From JBJXHB01 sp046160725 (GTDB lineage: Bacteria > Pseudomonadota > Gammaproteobacteria > Burkholderiales > Burkholderiaceae_C), in NCBI GenBank assembly GCA_046160725.1, contig JBJXHB010000030.1, positions 1 to 17,019 of the forward strand: 17,019 bases of DNA, written 5' to 3'. Within the stretch, counting starts at the first letter, position 1. The number at the start of each line of letters is the position of its first letter. The notes under the pieces are model-generated. The model was given only the letters and a program-made list of their open reading frames with translations. It was not told the origin of the DNA and made no database searches. This document shows positions 1 through 7,171 of the stretch, piece by piece. A program made the position numbers and the translations under genes.

Positions 1-654
1 GCGGTGCACCTGCCAGAACTGCGCGGGATCGAGTTGCGGCAGCAGCTCGTGCAGCGGCGTGCGGATCAGGTACTCCGCGCTCGTGGTGCGGACCACCGTG
101 TACTTCTCGTCGGACTGGAAGAACATCACCTCGGCGACCGGCACCTGGTGGGTCAGCTCGCCCTGGCTGGCGCGAACCCAGCGCAGCGGTTCCACCGGTA
201 GGCCGGCAGGTGCGGTGCCGCCGCGCGCGAGAAGGCGCTGCAGGGTCTCGGCCAGGCGTCCCTCGTCGCCATCCGGTCCTGGCGGCATGGCGCCGGCCCC
301 GCAAGCGGCCTGCAACCGCTGCACCGTGGCGGCCAGCCGGTCGGTCCGCACCGGCTTCAGAAGGTAGTCCAGCGCCGCATGCTCGAAGGCCTGCACGGCG
401 TAGGTGTCGAAGGCGGTGACGAAGACCACACGAGTCGTCCCCTCGATGCCCTGCGCCACCTCCAGGCCGGTCAGCCCCGGCATCCGGATGTCCAGGAAGG
501 CCAGGTCCGGCTCCAGCGCGGCGATGCGCTCTGCGGCCTCGAGGCCATGACGCGCGACATGCACCACGTCCAGCTCGGGCCACAGCTGTGCCAGCTGGCC
601 CTGCAGGGCACGGGCCAGGGCGGGTTCGTCGTCAGCAATCAACGCTCGGGTCAT
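1..654 (-). CDS. LytTR-family response regulator (C-terminus cut by window edge)
   Basis: A DNA-binding response regulator of the LytR/AlgR type, read on the minus strand from ATG at 654. The 218 visible codons stay open to base 1, so the gene continues outside the window. Residues 1-115 are a receiver domain: acidic pair D8-D9, phospho-acceptor D55 in LAFLDIRMPG, T80 and K100 in DYLLKPV. From about residue 150 a LytTR DNA-binding domain begins (WVRASQGELTHQVPV, then SDEKYTVVRT). Family members are usually about 240-260 residues, so roughly 25-40 residues are missing. Its ATG overlaps the kinase stop by 4 bp (ATGA), so the two are translationally coupled and surely a two-component pair. I infer that it binds the direct repeat at 1837-1866 upstream of the kinase. 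The AlgR orthologue is one possible identity, but I do not assign it. Confidence 0.93.
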   Translation of the reverse strand, partial: MTRALIADDEPALARALQGQLAQLWPELDVVHVARHGLEAAERIAALEPDLAFLDIRMPGLTGLEVAQGIEGTTRVVFVTAFDTYAVQAFEHAALDYLLKPVRTDRLAATVQRLQAACGAGAMPPGPDGDEGRLAETLQRLLARGGTAPAGLPVEPLRWVRASQGELTHQVPVAEVMFFQSDEKYTVVRTTSAEYLIRTPLHELLPQLDPAQFWQVHR

Positions 655-1787
655 GCGGCGGGCTCGTAGGGAAGGGTCAGGATGGCGACGGTGCCGACGG
701 CGCCGGCCTCGACAACCAGTCGCGCTGCCTCGCCGTGGCGGTTGCGAATACGCTCGCGGATGTTGGCCAACGCCATGCCGTTGGGCCGCCTCGTGCCCGG
801 ACGCGGCGGGGCGTCCAGCCCGCAGCCGTCGTCGACCACCTCGATGCGCAGCACGGTGCCTTGCACCGCGGCGCGGATCACGACCTCGCCGCCGGCGATG
901 CTGGGCTCGAGGCCGTGCAGCACGGCGTTCTCAACCAACGGCTGCAGCAGCAGCGGCGGGACACGCGCAGCGCCGGCTTCGGGCGAGGCTTCGATGCGGA
1001 ACCGCAGGCGGTCCTCCATGCGGGCCTGCATCAGGCGCAGGTAGTTCTCGGCCAGGTCCAGCTCCTGCTGCAGCGTGGCCTGCTCCAGCCGCAACGCACC
1101 CAGCGAGCCCCGCAGGTAGTCGGTGAAGGCCTGAAGCGTGCCCTTGGCCCGCTGCGGCGCGTCGTCGATCAGGCTGATCACGCCGGCCAGCGTGTTGAAC
1201 AGGAAGTGCGGTTCGATCTGGCCCTGCAGCAGCCGCAACTGCGCCTCGGTCGCGCGCTGCTGGGCCTCGATTTCGCGGGTGCGGACGGCGAACCACTGGT
1301 GCAGCAGCATCGTGATCAGCAGGCTCACCCCGATGGAGCCCAGGACCATGCGTTGACCATTCGGTGTCTGCATCCAGTGGCGGAAGTCCCCGCCCAGCAG
1401 CATCACGGCGATGGGCCAGCCGACGACCACGCCGACCAGCGGCACGCCGCCGAAGAACAGCGACCGACGCCACGGTGCCCAGGCCCGGATCCGCGCGCGG
1501 CCCAACCAGGCGATGAGCCCCTCGCAAAGGCCGTGGATCAGGTAGCCGACCACCAGGCAGATGAAGAGGTTCTTGAGGAGGTACGACCCGACCACGGCCA
1601 CGGTGATGCCGGCCGCACCCCGCGGGCCACCGAACAGCAGGCCCAGGGCGGCGAAGATGACGGCCAGGGCCGCGCTGAACAGGAATGTCCACACCAGTTG
1701 CAGCCAGTAGGGGCCGACCTTGGGTGCCTCATAGGACACCCAGCTCCGCCAGGACCGCCGCAGGATGTCTCGGTTCAGCCGTTGCAT
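651..1787 (-). CDS. LytS/AlgZ-type membrane sensor histidine kinase
   Basis: A 378-residue inner-membrane sensor kinase. The N-terminal half is hydrophobic, with about four predicted membrane helices (roughly residues 30-52, 58-84, 109-131 and 145-166) and short loops, so there is no large periplasmic sensor domain. A short linker (about 170-190) leads into a His_kinase-type (PF06580) domain with the typical H-box IEPHFLFNTL; the phospho-accepting histidine is H194. The N-box LLLQPLVENAVLHG and the ATP-lid glycines VVDDGCGLD follow. The stop codon overlaps the start of the response regulator. No clear Shine-Dalgarno sequence precedes the ATG at 1787. A possible -10 (TAGACT, 1794-1799) sits so close that the transcript could be leaderless. 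The signal sensed cannot be told from the sequence. Confidence 0.93.
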   Translation of the reverse strand: MQRLNRDILRRSWRSWVSYEAPKVGPYWLQLVWTFLFSAALAVIFAALGLLFGGPRGAAGITVAVVGSYLLKNLFICLVVGYLIHGLCEGLIAWLGRARIRAWAPWRRSLFFGGVPLVGVVVGWPIAVMLLGGDFRHWMQTPNGQRMVLGSIGVSLLITMLLHQWFAVRTREIEAQQRATEAQLRLLQGQIEPHFLFNTLAGVISLIDDAPQRAKGTLQAFTDYLRGSLGALRLEQATLQQELDLAENYLRLMQARMEDRLRFRIEASPEAGAARVPPLLLQPLVENAVLHGLEPSIAGGEVVIRAAVQGTVLRIEVVDDGCGLDAPPRPGTRRPNGMALANIRERIRNRHGEAARLVVEAGAVGTVAILTLPYEPAA

Positions 1788-1836
1788 GGCGCCAGTCTAG
1801 GAGCTGTGGTGGCCGCAGCCCGGCTGGGCCGGACGC

Positions 1837-1866
1837 ATCGACAGCCCATGGCGTCAATCGACAGCC
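1837..1866. promoter_or_regulatory. Candidate LytTR-type direct-repeat binding site
   Basis: The 10-mer ATCGACAGCC occurs exactly twice, at 1837-1846 and 1857-1866, a 20-bp period (two helical turns). On the minus strand each copy reads GGCTGTCGAT. That resembles the loose LytTR pattern (ACnGTTnAT-like) at most defined positions. The repeats lie 50-80 bp upstream of the kinase start, where an activator would sit. LytTR regulators typically bind paired direct repeats about 21-22 bp apart. Assigning this site to the neighbouring regulator is inference. Confidence 0.4.
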
Positions 1867-1940
1867 GGAGGTGGCGACGGTCGGCGATCGGCCGGCGACT
1901 GGGGCGTTGTCGTCCGACACGGCGCCGCCGTTGCGCTCCC

Positions 1941-1946
1941 TAGAAT
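1941..1946 (+). promoter_or_regulatory. Candidate -10 element of the phosphomannomutase gene
   Basis: TAGAAT, within CTCCCTAGAATCC, is a good -10 match 26 bp before the ATG at 1973. I see no convincing -35 at 16-18 bp. A very similar string precedes pcm (11001-11006 on the minus strand) and a weaker one precedes the kinase (1794-1799). Confidence 0.4.
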
Positions 1947-1972
1947 CCGGCGTCCCAACCGATGGCGCACGC

Positions 1973-3364
1973 ATGCAACCCGACCCGACCGTGTTCAAGG
2001 CCTACGACATCCGAGGCGTGGTCGGCCGGGGCATCGATCCGGCGTTCGCCGAGCACCTGGGCCGGGCCTTCGGCAGCCAGGCGCGAGCGGCTGGTGAGCG
2101 TGCCGTGGCGGTCGGGCGCGACGGACGGGTGTCCGGCCCGGCCTTGAGCTCAGCGCTGATGCGCGGCCTGGCCTCCACCGGCCTGAACGTGGTCGACCTG
2201 GGTGCCGTGACCACGCCGATGCTGTACTACGTGGCGGCCACCCGTGGCGCGCATGGCTGCCGCAGCGGCATCCAGGTCACCGGCAGCCACAACCCCAAGG
2301 ACTACAACGGCTTCAAGATGGTGATGTCCGGCCGCGCCATCTACGGCGACGAGATCCAGGCCCTGCGCCAGCGCATGGCCAGCGAGACCTACACGCGCGG
2401 CCGCGGGCGCATCGCGGCGATGGCCATCGGCGCCGAGTACCTGCACCGCATCGTGTCGGACTGCCGGCTGGCGCGTCCGATGAAGGTGGTGGTCGATTGC
2501 GGCAACGGCATCCCCGGTGCCAACGCGGCGGCCATCCTGCGTGCCCTGGGCTGCGAGGTGATCGCGCTGTACGAGCGGGTCGACGGCGACTTTCCCAACC
2601 ACCATCCGGACCCATCCAAGCCGGAGAACCTGGCCGACCTGATCAAGGTGGTGCATGCCACCGAGGCCGAGCTGGGCCTGGCCTTCGATGGCGACGGCGA
2701 CCGGCTCGGGCTGGTCACGCGCGACGGCCACATCATCTACCCGGACCGGCAGCTGATGCTGCTGGCCACCGACGTGCTGTCCCGCACCCCGGGCGCCACC
2801 ATCATCTACGACGTCAAGTGCACCCAGCGCCTGGCGCCGGCCATCCGGGCCGCCGGCGGCGTGCCGCAGATGTACAAGACGGGCCACTCGCTGATCAAGG
2901 CCCGCATGGCGGAGGTCGGCTCGCCCATCGCGGGCGAGATGAGCGGCCATATCTTCTTCAAGGAGCGCTGGTACGGTTTCGACGACGCCATGTACTGTGC
3001 CGCGCGCGTGCTGGAGATCCTGTCCCGGTCCGACAACCCGAGCGCCGTGCTGGATGCCTTGCCGACCGCTTTCAACACGCCGGAGCTGAACGTCGCCTGT
3101 GCCGAGGGCGAGCCGCATCGCGTGGTGGCAGAGCTGGTGGCGCGAGCGGACTTCCCTAGGGCGCGCGAGATCATCACCATCGACGGGCTGCGCGTGGAGT
3201 ATGACGACGGCTTCGGCCTGATCCGGGCCAGCAACACCACGCCGGTGCTGGTGCTGCGATTCGAGGGCCATACCGAGGCCGCCCTGCGCCGCATCGAGGC
3301 GGCCATGCTGGCTGCCCTGCGGGCGGTCAAGCCCGATGCGGTGGTCGGGGCGTCGGCGCATTGA
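1973..3364 (+). CDS. Phosphomannomutase/phosphoglucomutase (AlgC/ManB type)
   Basis: An alpha-D-phosphohexomutase of 463 residues that interconverts hexose 6-phosphate and 1-phosphate, supplying sugars for lipopolysaccharide and exopolysaccharide. All four signature sites are visible: the catalytic phosphoserine loop TGSHNP (S105), the magnesium loop DGDGDR (239-244), the sugar-recognition loop GEMSGH (321-326) and the C-terminal phosphate loop RASNTTP (418-424). Length matches the bacterial PMM/PGM family (about 455-465). The N-terminus PTVFKAYDIRG is typical and fixes the start at 1973. The reading frame stays open upstream, but that part is not protein-like. No good Shine-Dalgarno sequence is seen. 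It is divergent from the two-component genes, and waaA follows after 75 bp on the same strand. Whether mannose or glucose is the preferred substrate cannot be told. Confidence 0.95.
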   Translation: MQPDPTVFKAYDIRGVVGRGIDPAFAEHLGRAFGSQARAAGERAVAVGRDGRVSGPALSSALMRGLASTGLNVVDLGAVTTPMLYYVAATRGAHGCRSGIQVTGSHNPKDYNGFKMVMSGRAIYGDEIQALRQRMASETYTRGRGRIAAMAIGAEYLHRIVSDCRLARPMKVVVDCGNGIPGANAAAILRALGCEVIALYERVDGDFPNHHPDPSKPENLADLIKVVHATEAELGLAFDGDGDRLGLVTRDGHIIYPDRQLMLLATDVLSRTPGATIIYDVKCTQRLAPAIRAAGGVPQMYKTGHSLIKARMAEVGSPIAGEMSGHIFFKERWYGFDDAMYCAARVLEILSRSDNPSAVLDALPTAFNTPELNVACAEGEPHRVVAELVARADFPRAREIITIDGLRVEYDDGFGLIRASNTTPVLVLRFEGHTEAALRRIEAAMLAALRAVKPDAVVGASAH

Positions 3365-3439
3365 CCGCATCGCGGCCATGCCCGGCGCCATGCGGCGGCG
3401 GGCAGCCCATTGCAGCGCCGCGTCGGCCCGGCGACTGAC

Positions 3440-4714
3440 ATGACGGCGCTGCTGGCCCGCGTGCTGTACGCCACGCTGTGGCGCCTGGGCCTGCCGCTGT
3501 ACTTTGCCCGCCTGTGGTGGCGCGGCCGGCGCGAGCCCGGCTACCGGCGGCACTGGGCCGAGCGCCTCGGCTATGGCCGACCGACGCCACCTGGCGCGCT
3601 GTGGCTGCACGCGGTGTCCCTGGGCGAGACCCGCGCCGCCGCGCCGCTGCTGGCCGCGTTGCGACGGGACCTGCCGGGCCTGCGGGTGCTGCTGACCCAT
3701 GGCACGGCCACCGGCCGCGAAGCCGGCCGTGCCCTGCTGCGCGACGGCGACCATGCGCGATGGCTGCCGGTCGATACCCCCGGTGCCTGCGCGCGCTTCC
3801 TGGAACGGCATCAGCCGGGCCTGCTGGTGCTGATGGAGACCGAGGTCTGGCCGGCGCTGCTGCATGCCGCCGACCGCGCCGGCCTTCCGGTGGTGCTGGC
3901 CAATGCGCGCCTGAGCGCACGCAGCGCGGGCCGGGCCGGGCGCACCGGCTGGTTGATGCGCCCGGCGGCCGGCCGCATCACGCTGGCGCTGGCCCAGACC
4001 GTCGACGACGCCCAGCGCCTGCGCGAGGCAGGGCTGCCGCGGGTGGAGGTCTGCGGCAACCTGAAGTTCGACATCACGCCCCATCCGAAGCTGCTGGCCC
4101 GGGGCCTGCAGTGGCGCCAGGCCCTGGCGCGGCCAGTGGTGCTGGCCGCCATCACCCGCGACGGCGAGGAGGCCCTGCTGCTGCAGGCATGGCGGGACCT
4201 TCCCGAGCCACGGCCGTTGCTGCAGATCGTGCCGCGGCATCCACAGCGCTTCGATGCCGTGGCCGGCATCGTTGCGGCGGCGGGTTTCGCACTCGCGCGG
4301 CGCAGCAGCTGGACCGACCTGCCGCCGGCGCAGGCCCTGCAGGCCCATGTCTGGCTGGGGGATTCGCTGGGCGAGATGCCGCTGTACTACGCCTGCGCCG
4401 ACGTGGCGCTGCTGGGTGGCAGCTTTGCGCCGCTGGGCGGGCACAACCTGATCGAGGCCGCTGCCTGCGGATGCCCGTTGATCATGGGCCCCAGCACCTT
4501 CAATTTCGCCGACGCGGCCGAGCAGGCGTTGGCCGCCGGCGCTGCCGAGCGGGTGCCGGACATGGCCGCCGCTGTCCGGCGCGCCGTCGCGGTCGCGGAC
4601 GACCTGGGCCGCAACGACTGGGTGCAGCGAGCCTTCAATTTCGCCGCTGCCCACCGAGGCGCGGCCGACCGCATGGCGGGGCGCATCGGCGCTGTCGCCC
4701 GGACGGCGGGTTGA
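3440..4714 (+). CDS. waaA: 3-deoxy-D-manno-octulosonic acid (Kdo) transferase
   Basis: A GT30 glycosyltransferase of 424 residues that adds Kdo from CMP-Kdo to the lipid A precursor at the cytoplasmic face of the inner membrane. An N-terminal hydrophobic anchor (about residues 4-26) is followed by the conserved HAVSLGETRAAAPL with the catalytic-base glutamate E63, then LMETEVWPAL (131-140), GNLKFD (206-211) and the C-terminal donor-binding stretch GGSFAPLGGHNLIEAAACG (326-344). Length fits the family (about 420-430). I chose ATG 3440 because the protein then starts directly with the membrane anchor; a TTG at 3410 in the same frame would add ten unconserved residues. The gene follows the phosphohexomutase on the same strand. 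One small oddity: AAITRDGEE stands where many homologues have a small serine/threonine-rich stretch before the GEE. Confidence 0.95.
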   Translation: MTALLARVLYATLWRLGLPLYFARLWWRGRREPGYRRHWAERLGYGRPTPPGALWLHAVSLGETRAAAPLLAALRRDLPGLRVLLTHGTATGREAGRALLRDGDHARWLPVDTPGACARFLERHQPGLLVLMETEVWPALLHAADRAGLPVVLANARLSARSAGRAGRTGWLMRPAAGRITLALAQTVDDAQRLREAGLPRVEVCGNLKFDITPHPKLLARGLQWRQALARPVVLAAITRDGEEALLLQAWRDLPEPRPLLQIVPRHPQRFDAVAGIVAAAGFALARRSSWTDLPPAQALQAHVWLGDSLGEMPLYYACADVALLGGSFAPLGGHNLIEAAACGCPLIMGPSTFNFADAAEQALAAGAAERVPDMAAAVRRAVAVADDLGRNDWVQRAFNFAAAHRGAADRMAGRIGAVARTAG

Positions 4715-4752
4715 ATCCGCCAACTGCAACTCACCACCTGGAAAGAGTCTCC

Positions 4753-5958
4753 ATGGATCGACTTCAGATCACCCCGTCCGGCCACGACTTCTCCGGGCTG
4801 CATGCCGCCATGCGACGCCCTGTCCAGGGCAACCTGCTGGCGGGCGTCAGCAGCGCTGTTCTTGTCGGCCAGGATCTGGTCGACCTGCATTGCGAGGGCC
4901 TGGCCGACCGCGAGAGCGGCGAGCCGCTGCGCACCGACCATCTGTTCCGGGTCTTCTCCAACACCAAGCTGCTGACCTCGATGGCCGTGCTGATGCTGCA
5001 CGAGCAGGGTGCGGTCGACCTGGACGAGCCGGTGCACCGTCACCTGCCGCAGCTGGCGCAGCGGCGCGTGCTGCGCCCTGGTGCCCAGTCCCTGGACGAC
5101 AACGAGCCGGCACAGGCCGACATCACCCTGCGCCATCTGCTGACCCATACCGCCGGCCTGAGCTACGGCGTGCTCGACCCGGGCAGCCTGATGTTCAAGG
5201 CCTATGTCGCCGCCCAGGTGAACCATCCGATGTCCAGCCTGGCGCAGATGATGGATGCGCTGGCGCCGCTGCCGCTGGTGTTCCACCCCGGCCGCGGCTG
5301 GGAGTACTCGATCGCCACCGATGTCGTGGCTCGGCTGGTCGAGGTGCTCAGCGGAATGCGCTTCGGCGACTACCTGCGCCAGCACATCCTCGGGCCACTG
5401 GGCATGCACGACACCGGCTTCGTGGTGCCGCCGGCCGAGCAGCACCGGCTGACGGCGATGTACGCCGGGGCCGACCTGTTCGCGCCCATGACGCCCGGCC
5501 TGACGCGCATGGACCACCATCCCTTCCCGCAGGCCTACCGGGTGGCGGTGCCACGCCAGTCCGGCGGCGGCGGCCTGGTGTCGTCGCTCGGCGACTGGGT
5601 CACGCTGCTGCGGTCCCTGCTGCCGGGCGGGCAGGCCCTGCTGAAGCCGGCCACGCTGCGGCTGATGATGACCGACCAGCTGCCGGCCGGGCTGAACGTG
5701 CGCTTCGTCGGTCTGGGCGAGATGCCGTGGCAGGGCCATGGCCTGGCCGGCGGGGTCTGGCGACAGGCCGGGCCGCGGGAGCCCGCAGCGATGGCAGGCC
5801 AGTTTGCCTGGGGCGGCATTGCCGGCACGCACTGGTGGATCCACCCGGCACATGGCATCGCCGGCATCGACATGGCGCAGCGCCACATGGGTTTCTCGCA
5901 CCCCTTCGCAGCCGAGTTGCGGCTGGAGGTCTACCGGGCCCTGAAGCTGGCGTCCTGA
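4753..5958 (+). CDS. Beta-lactamase-fold serine hydrolase (family VIII carboxylesterase-like)
   Basis: A 401-residue protein of the class C beta-lactamase/EstB superfamily. The nucleophile motif SxxK is SNTK (S69, K72). The tyrosine of the second motif is Y185 in WEYS. The third motif is WGG (353-355) instead of the KTG of true beta-lactamases, which points to an esterase or lipase-type hydrolase rather than an antibiotic-resistance enzyme. No signal peptide or membrane segment is visible, so it is probably cytoplasmic. GGAAAGAG just upstream of the ATG at 4753 is a good ribosome-binding site and decides the start, although the frame stays open much further upstream as a shadow of waaA. It follows waaA by 38 bp on the same strand. 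It converges on the DUF1501 gene with only 15 bp between stops. The natural substrate is unknown. Confidence 0.9.
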   Translation: MDRLQITPSGHDFSGLHAAMRRPVQGNLLAGVSSAVLVGQDLVDLHCEGLADRESGEPLRTDHLFRVFSNTKLLTSMAVLMLHEQGAVDLDEPVHRHLPQLAQRRVLRPGAQSLDDNEPAQADITLRHLLTHTAGLSYGVLDPGSLMFKAYVAAQVNHPMSSLAQMMDALAPLPLVFHPGRGWEYSIATDVVARLVEVLSGMRFGDYLRQHILGPLGMHDTGFVVPPAEQHRLTAMYAGADLFAPMTPGLTRMDHHPFPQAYRVAVPRQSGGGGLVSSLGDWVTLLRSLLPGGQALLKPATLRLMMTDQLPAGLNVRFVGLGEMPWQGHGLAGGVWRQAGPREPAAMAGQFAWGGIAGTHWWIHPAHGIAGIDMAQRHMGFSHPFAAELRLEVYRALKLAS

Positions 5959-5973
5959 CGCGGCGCGAGCTGC

Positions 5974-7161
5974 TCAGGCGCGCAGAAGCGACAGCGGCCG
6001 AACCGCCGCGCTGTCGGGCAGCACGTCGCGGTCCAGCGCTGCCAGCGGTACCCGCAGGTGGTCATGCAGCACGCCCTTGAAGACGGCGCGCAGGTCGGTG
6101 GTGATGCGCAGGTCGCGGCCCTCGTGGCGCTGGCGTGGTGCAACGCCGGGCCAGTCGGTCACCATGCGGCCACCTTCCACGGCCCCACCGAGGACGAAGG
6201 CGGCGCCGCCGGTGCCGTGGTCGGTACCCAGCGTGCCGTTCATGGCCACCTCGCGGCCGAACTCGGTGGCCACCACGACGACGGTGCGGCGCCAGGTCGC
6301 CTGGGCCGAAGGAGCGGCCAGGCCCTCGTGCAGGGTGCCCAGCACCGCGTCGAGCGAGCGCAGGCTGTTGGCCAGCGGGCCTTGCGGATTGGCCTGATTG
6401 GCATGGGTGTCCCAGCCGCCCAGTTCCAGCACCGCAGCCTGGGCGCCGTCCGGCCGGGCGATGAATTCGACCGCCTGCCTCGCCAGGGCGACGGCCGCGC
6501 CGCGACCTTGGCCACCGCGGTCCATGCCCGCCATGGCGCCGTCGGCGCGCAGGGCGCGCGCGCGGCCCAGGGCCGCAGCCAGGGCCGGGTCGCCGGCATA
6601 CAGCGCATCCAGCCGCGCCAGCAGGTCCGGTGCCGGGTCGGGCATGGTGCTCGGCGCCCAGGTGTCCACCGCCCCGTGGCCGCGCAACACCAGCGGCACG
6701 GCGGTCTGCAGCGCGATGCCCTTGCCGCTGGCGGCGCGCAGCGCGCGGCCCAGCCAGCCGCTGGCCAGCTCGTAGGGCCGCGTGCCACCGGACTCCAGGA
6801 CGTTCTGCGCATCGAAGTGCGACCGCTCGCGATAGGGCAGGCCGGCCGCATGGATGACCACCGCCTCGTTGCGCTGCCACGCAGCATGCAGCTGGGTCAG
6901 GGCCGGATGCAAGGCAAACCCCTGCGCCAAAGGCAGCGGGTCGGCCGCGTAGCGCCCCAGGGCACCGCGGGCGTCGGCAAAGGCCGGGTCGCCCAGCGCC
7001 GGTACGGCACCCAGGCCATCCATGCCGCCACGCAGGATCACCAGCACCAGGCGGGCGCCGCCGGGTTGGCCCTGGCCGGCCACGGCCATGCGGGCCGGCG
7101 CCAGCAGCCAGGGCGTGGCCGCAGCGGCCAGCAGCAGGCGGCGTCGATTCGTCTGCGTCAT
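5974..7161 (-). CDS. DUF1501 family exported protein
   Basis: A 395-residue protein of the DUF1501 family (PF07394), whose function is unknown; the fold is thought to be related to sulfatases/alkaline phosphatases. The N-terminus (NRRRLLL, then a hydrophobic run ending AVA at 26-28) looks like a twin-arginine signal peptide. Conserved stretches are LRGGMDGL (43-50), HFDAQN (115-120), GGWDTHANQ (248-256), EFGRE (300-304) and GTDHGTGG (312-319). The histidines and aspartates there could bind metal, but that is inference. GAGGAG is placed correctly before the ATG at 7161, and the DUF1800 stop codon overlaps this ribosome-binding site, so the two genes are almost certainly co-transcribed and coupled. 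The frame stays open to 7845, but that part lies antiparallel in reading terms within the DUF1800 gene and is a shadow. Confidence 0.92.
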   Translation of the reverse strand: MTQTNRRRLLLAAAATPWLLAPARMAVAGQGQPGGARLVLVILRGGMDGLGAVPALGDPAFADARGALGRYAADPLPLAQGFALHPALTQLHAAWQRNEAVVIHAAGLPYRERSHFDAQNVLESGGTRPYELASGWLGRALRAASGKGIALQTAVPLVLRGHGAVDTWAPSTMPDPAPDLLARLDALYAGDPALAAALGRARALRADGAMAGMDRGGQGRGAAVALARQAVEFIARPDGAQAAVLELGGWDTHANQANPQGPLANSLRSLDAVLGTLHEGLAAPSAQATWRRTVVVVATEFGREVAMNGTLGTDHGTGGAAFVLGGAVEGGRMVTDWPGVAPRQRHEGRDLRITTDLRAVFKGVLHDHLRVPLAALDRDVLPDSAAVRPLSLLRA

Positions 7162-7171
7162 GGTGTGCTCC

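Noticed and set aside
588..1943. Plus-strand open frame (451 codons) opposite the kinase
   Set aside because: The kinase on the other strand has clear motifs; this frame is low-complexity and unlike any protein.
2150..4729. Long open frame on the minus strand (859 codons) opposite the phosphohexomutase and waaA
   Set aside because: It is antisense to two well-supported genes, is rich in Q, H, R and G as expected from GC-rich shadows, and has no domain or ribosome-binding site.
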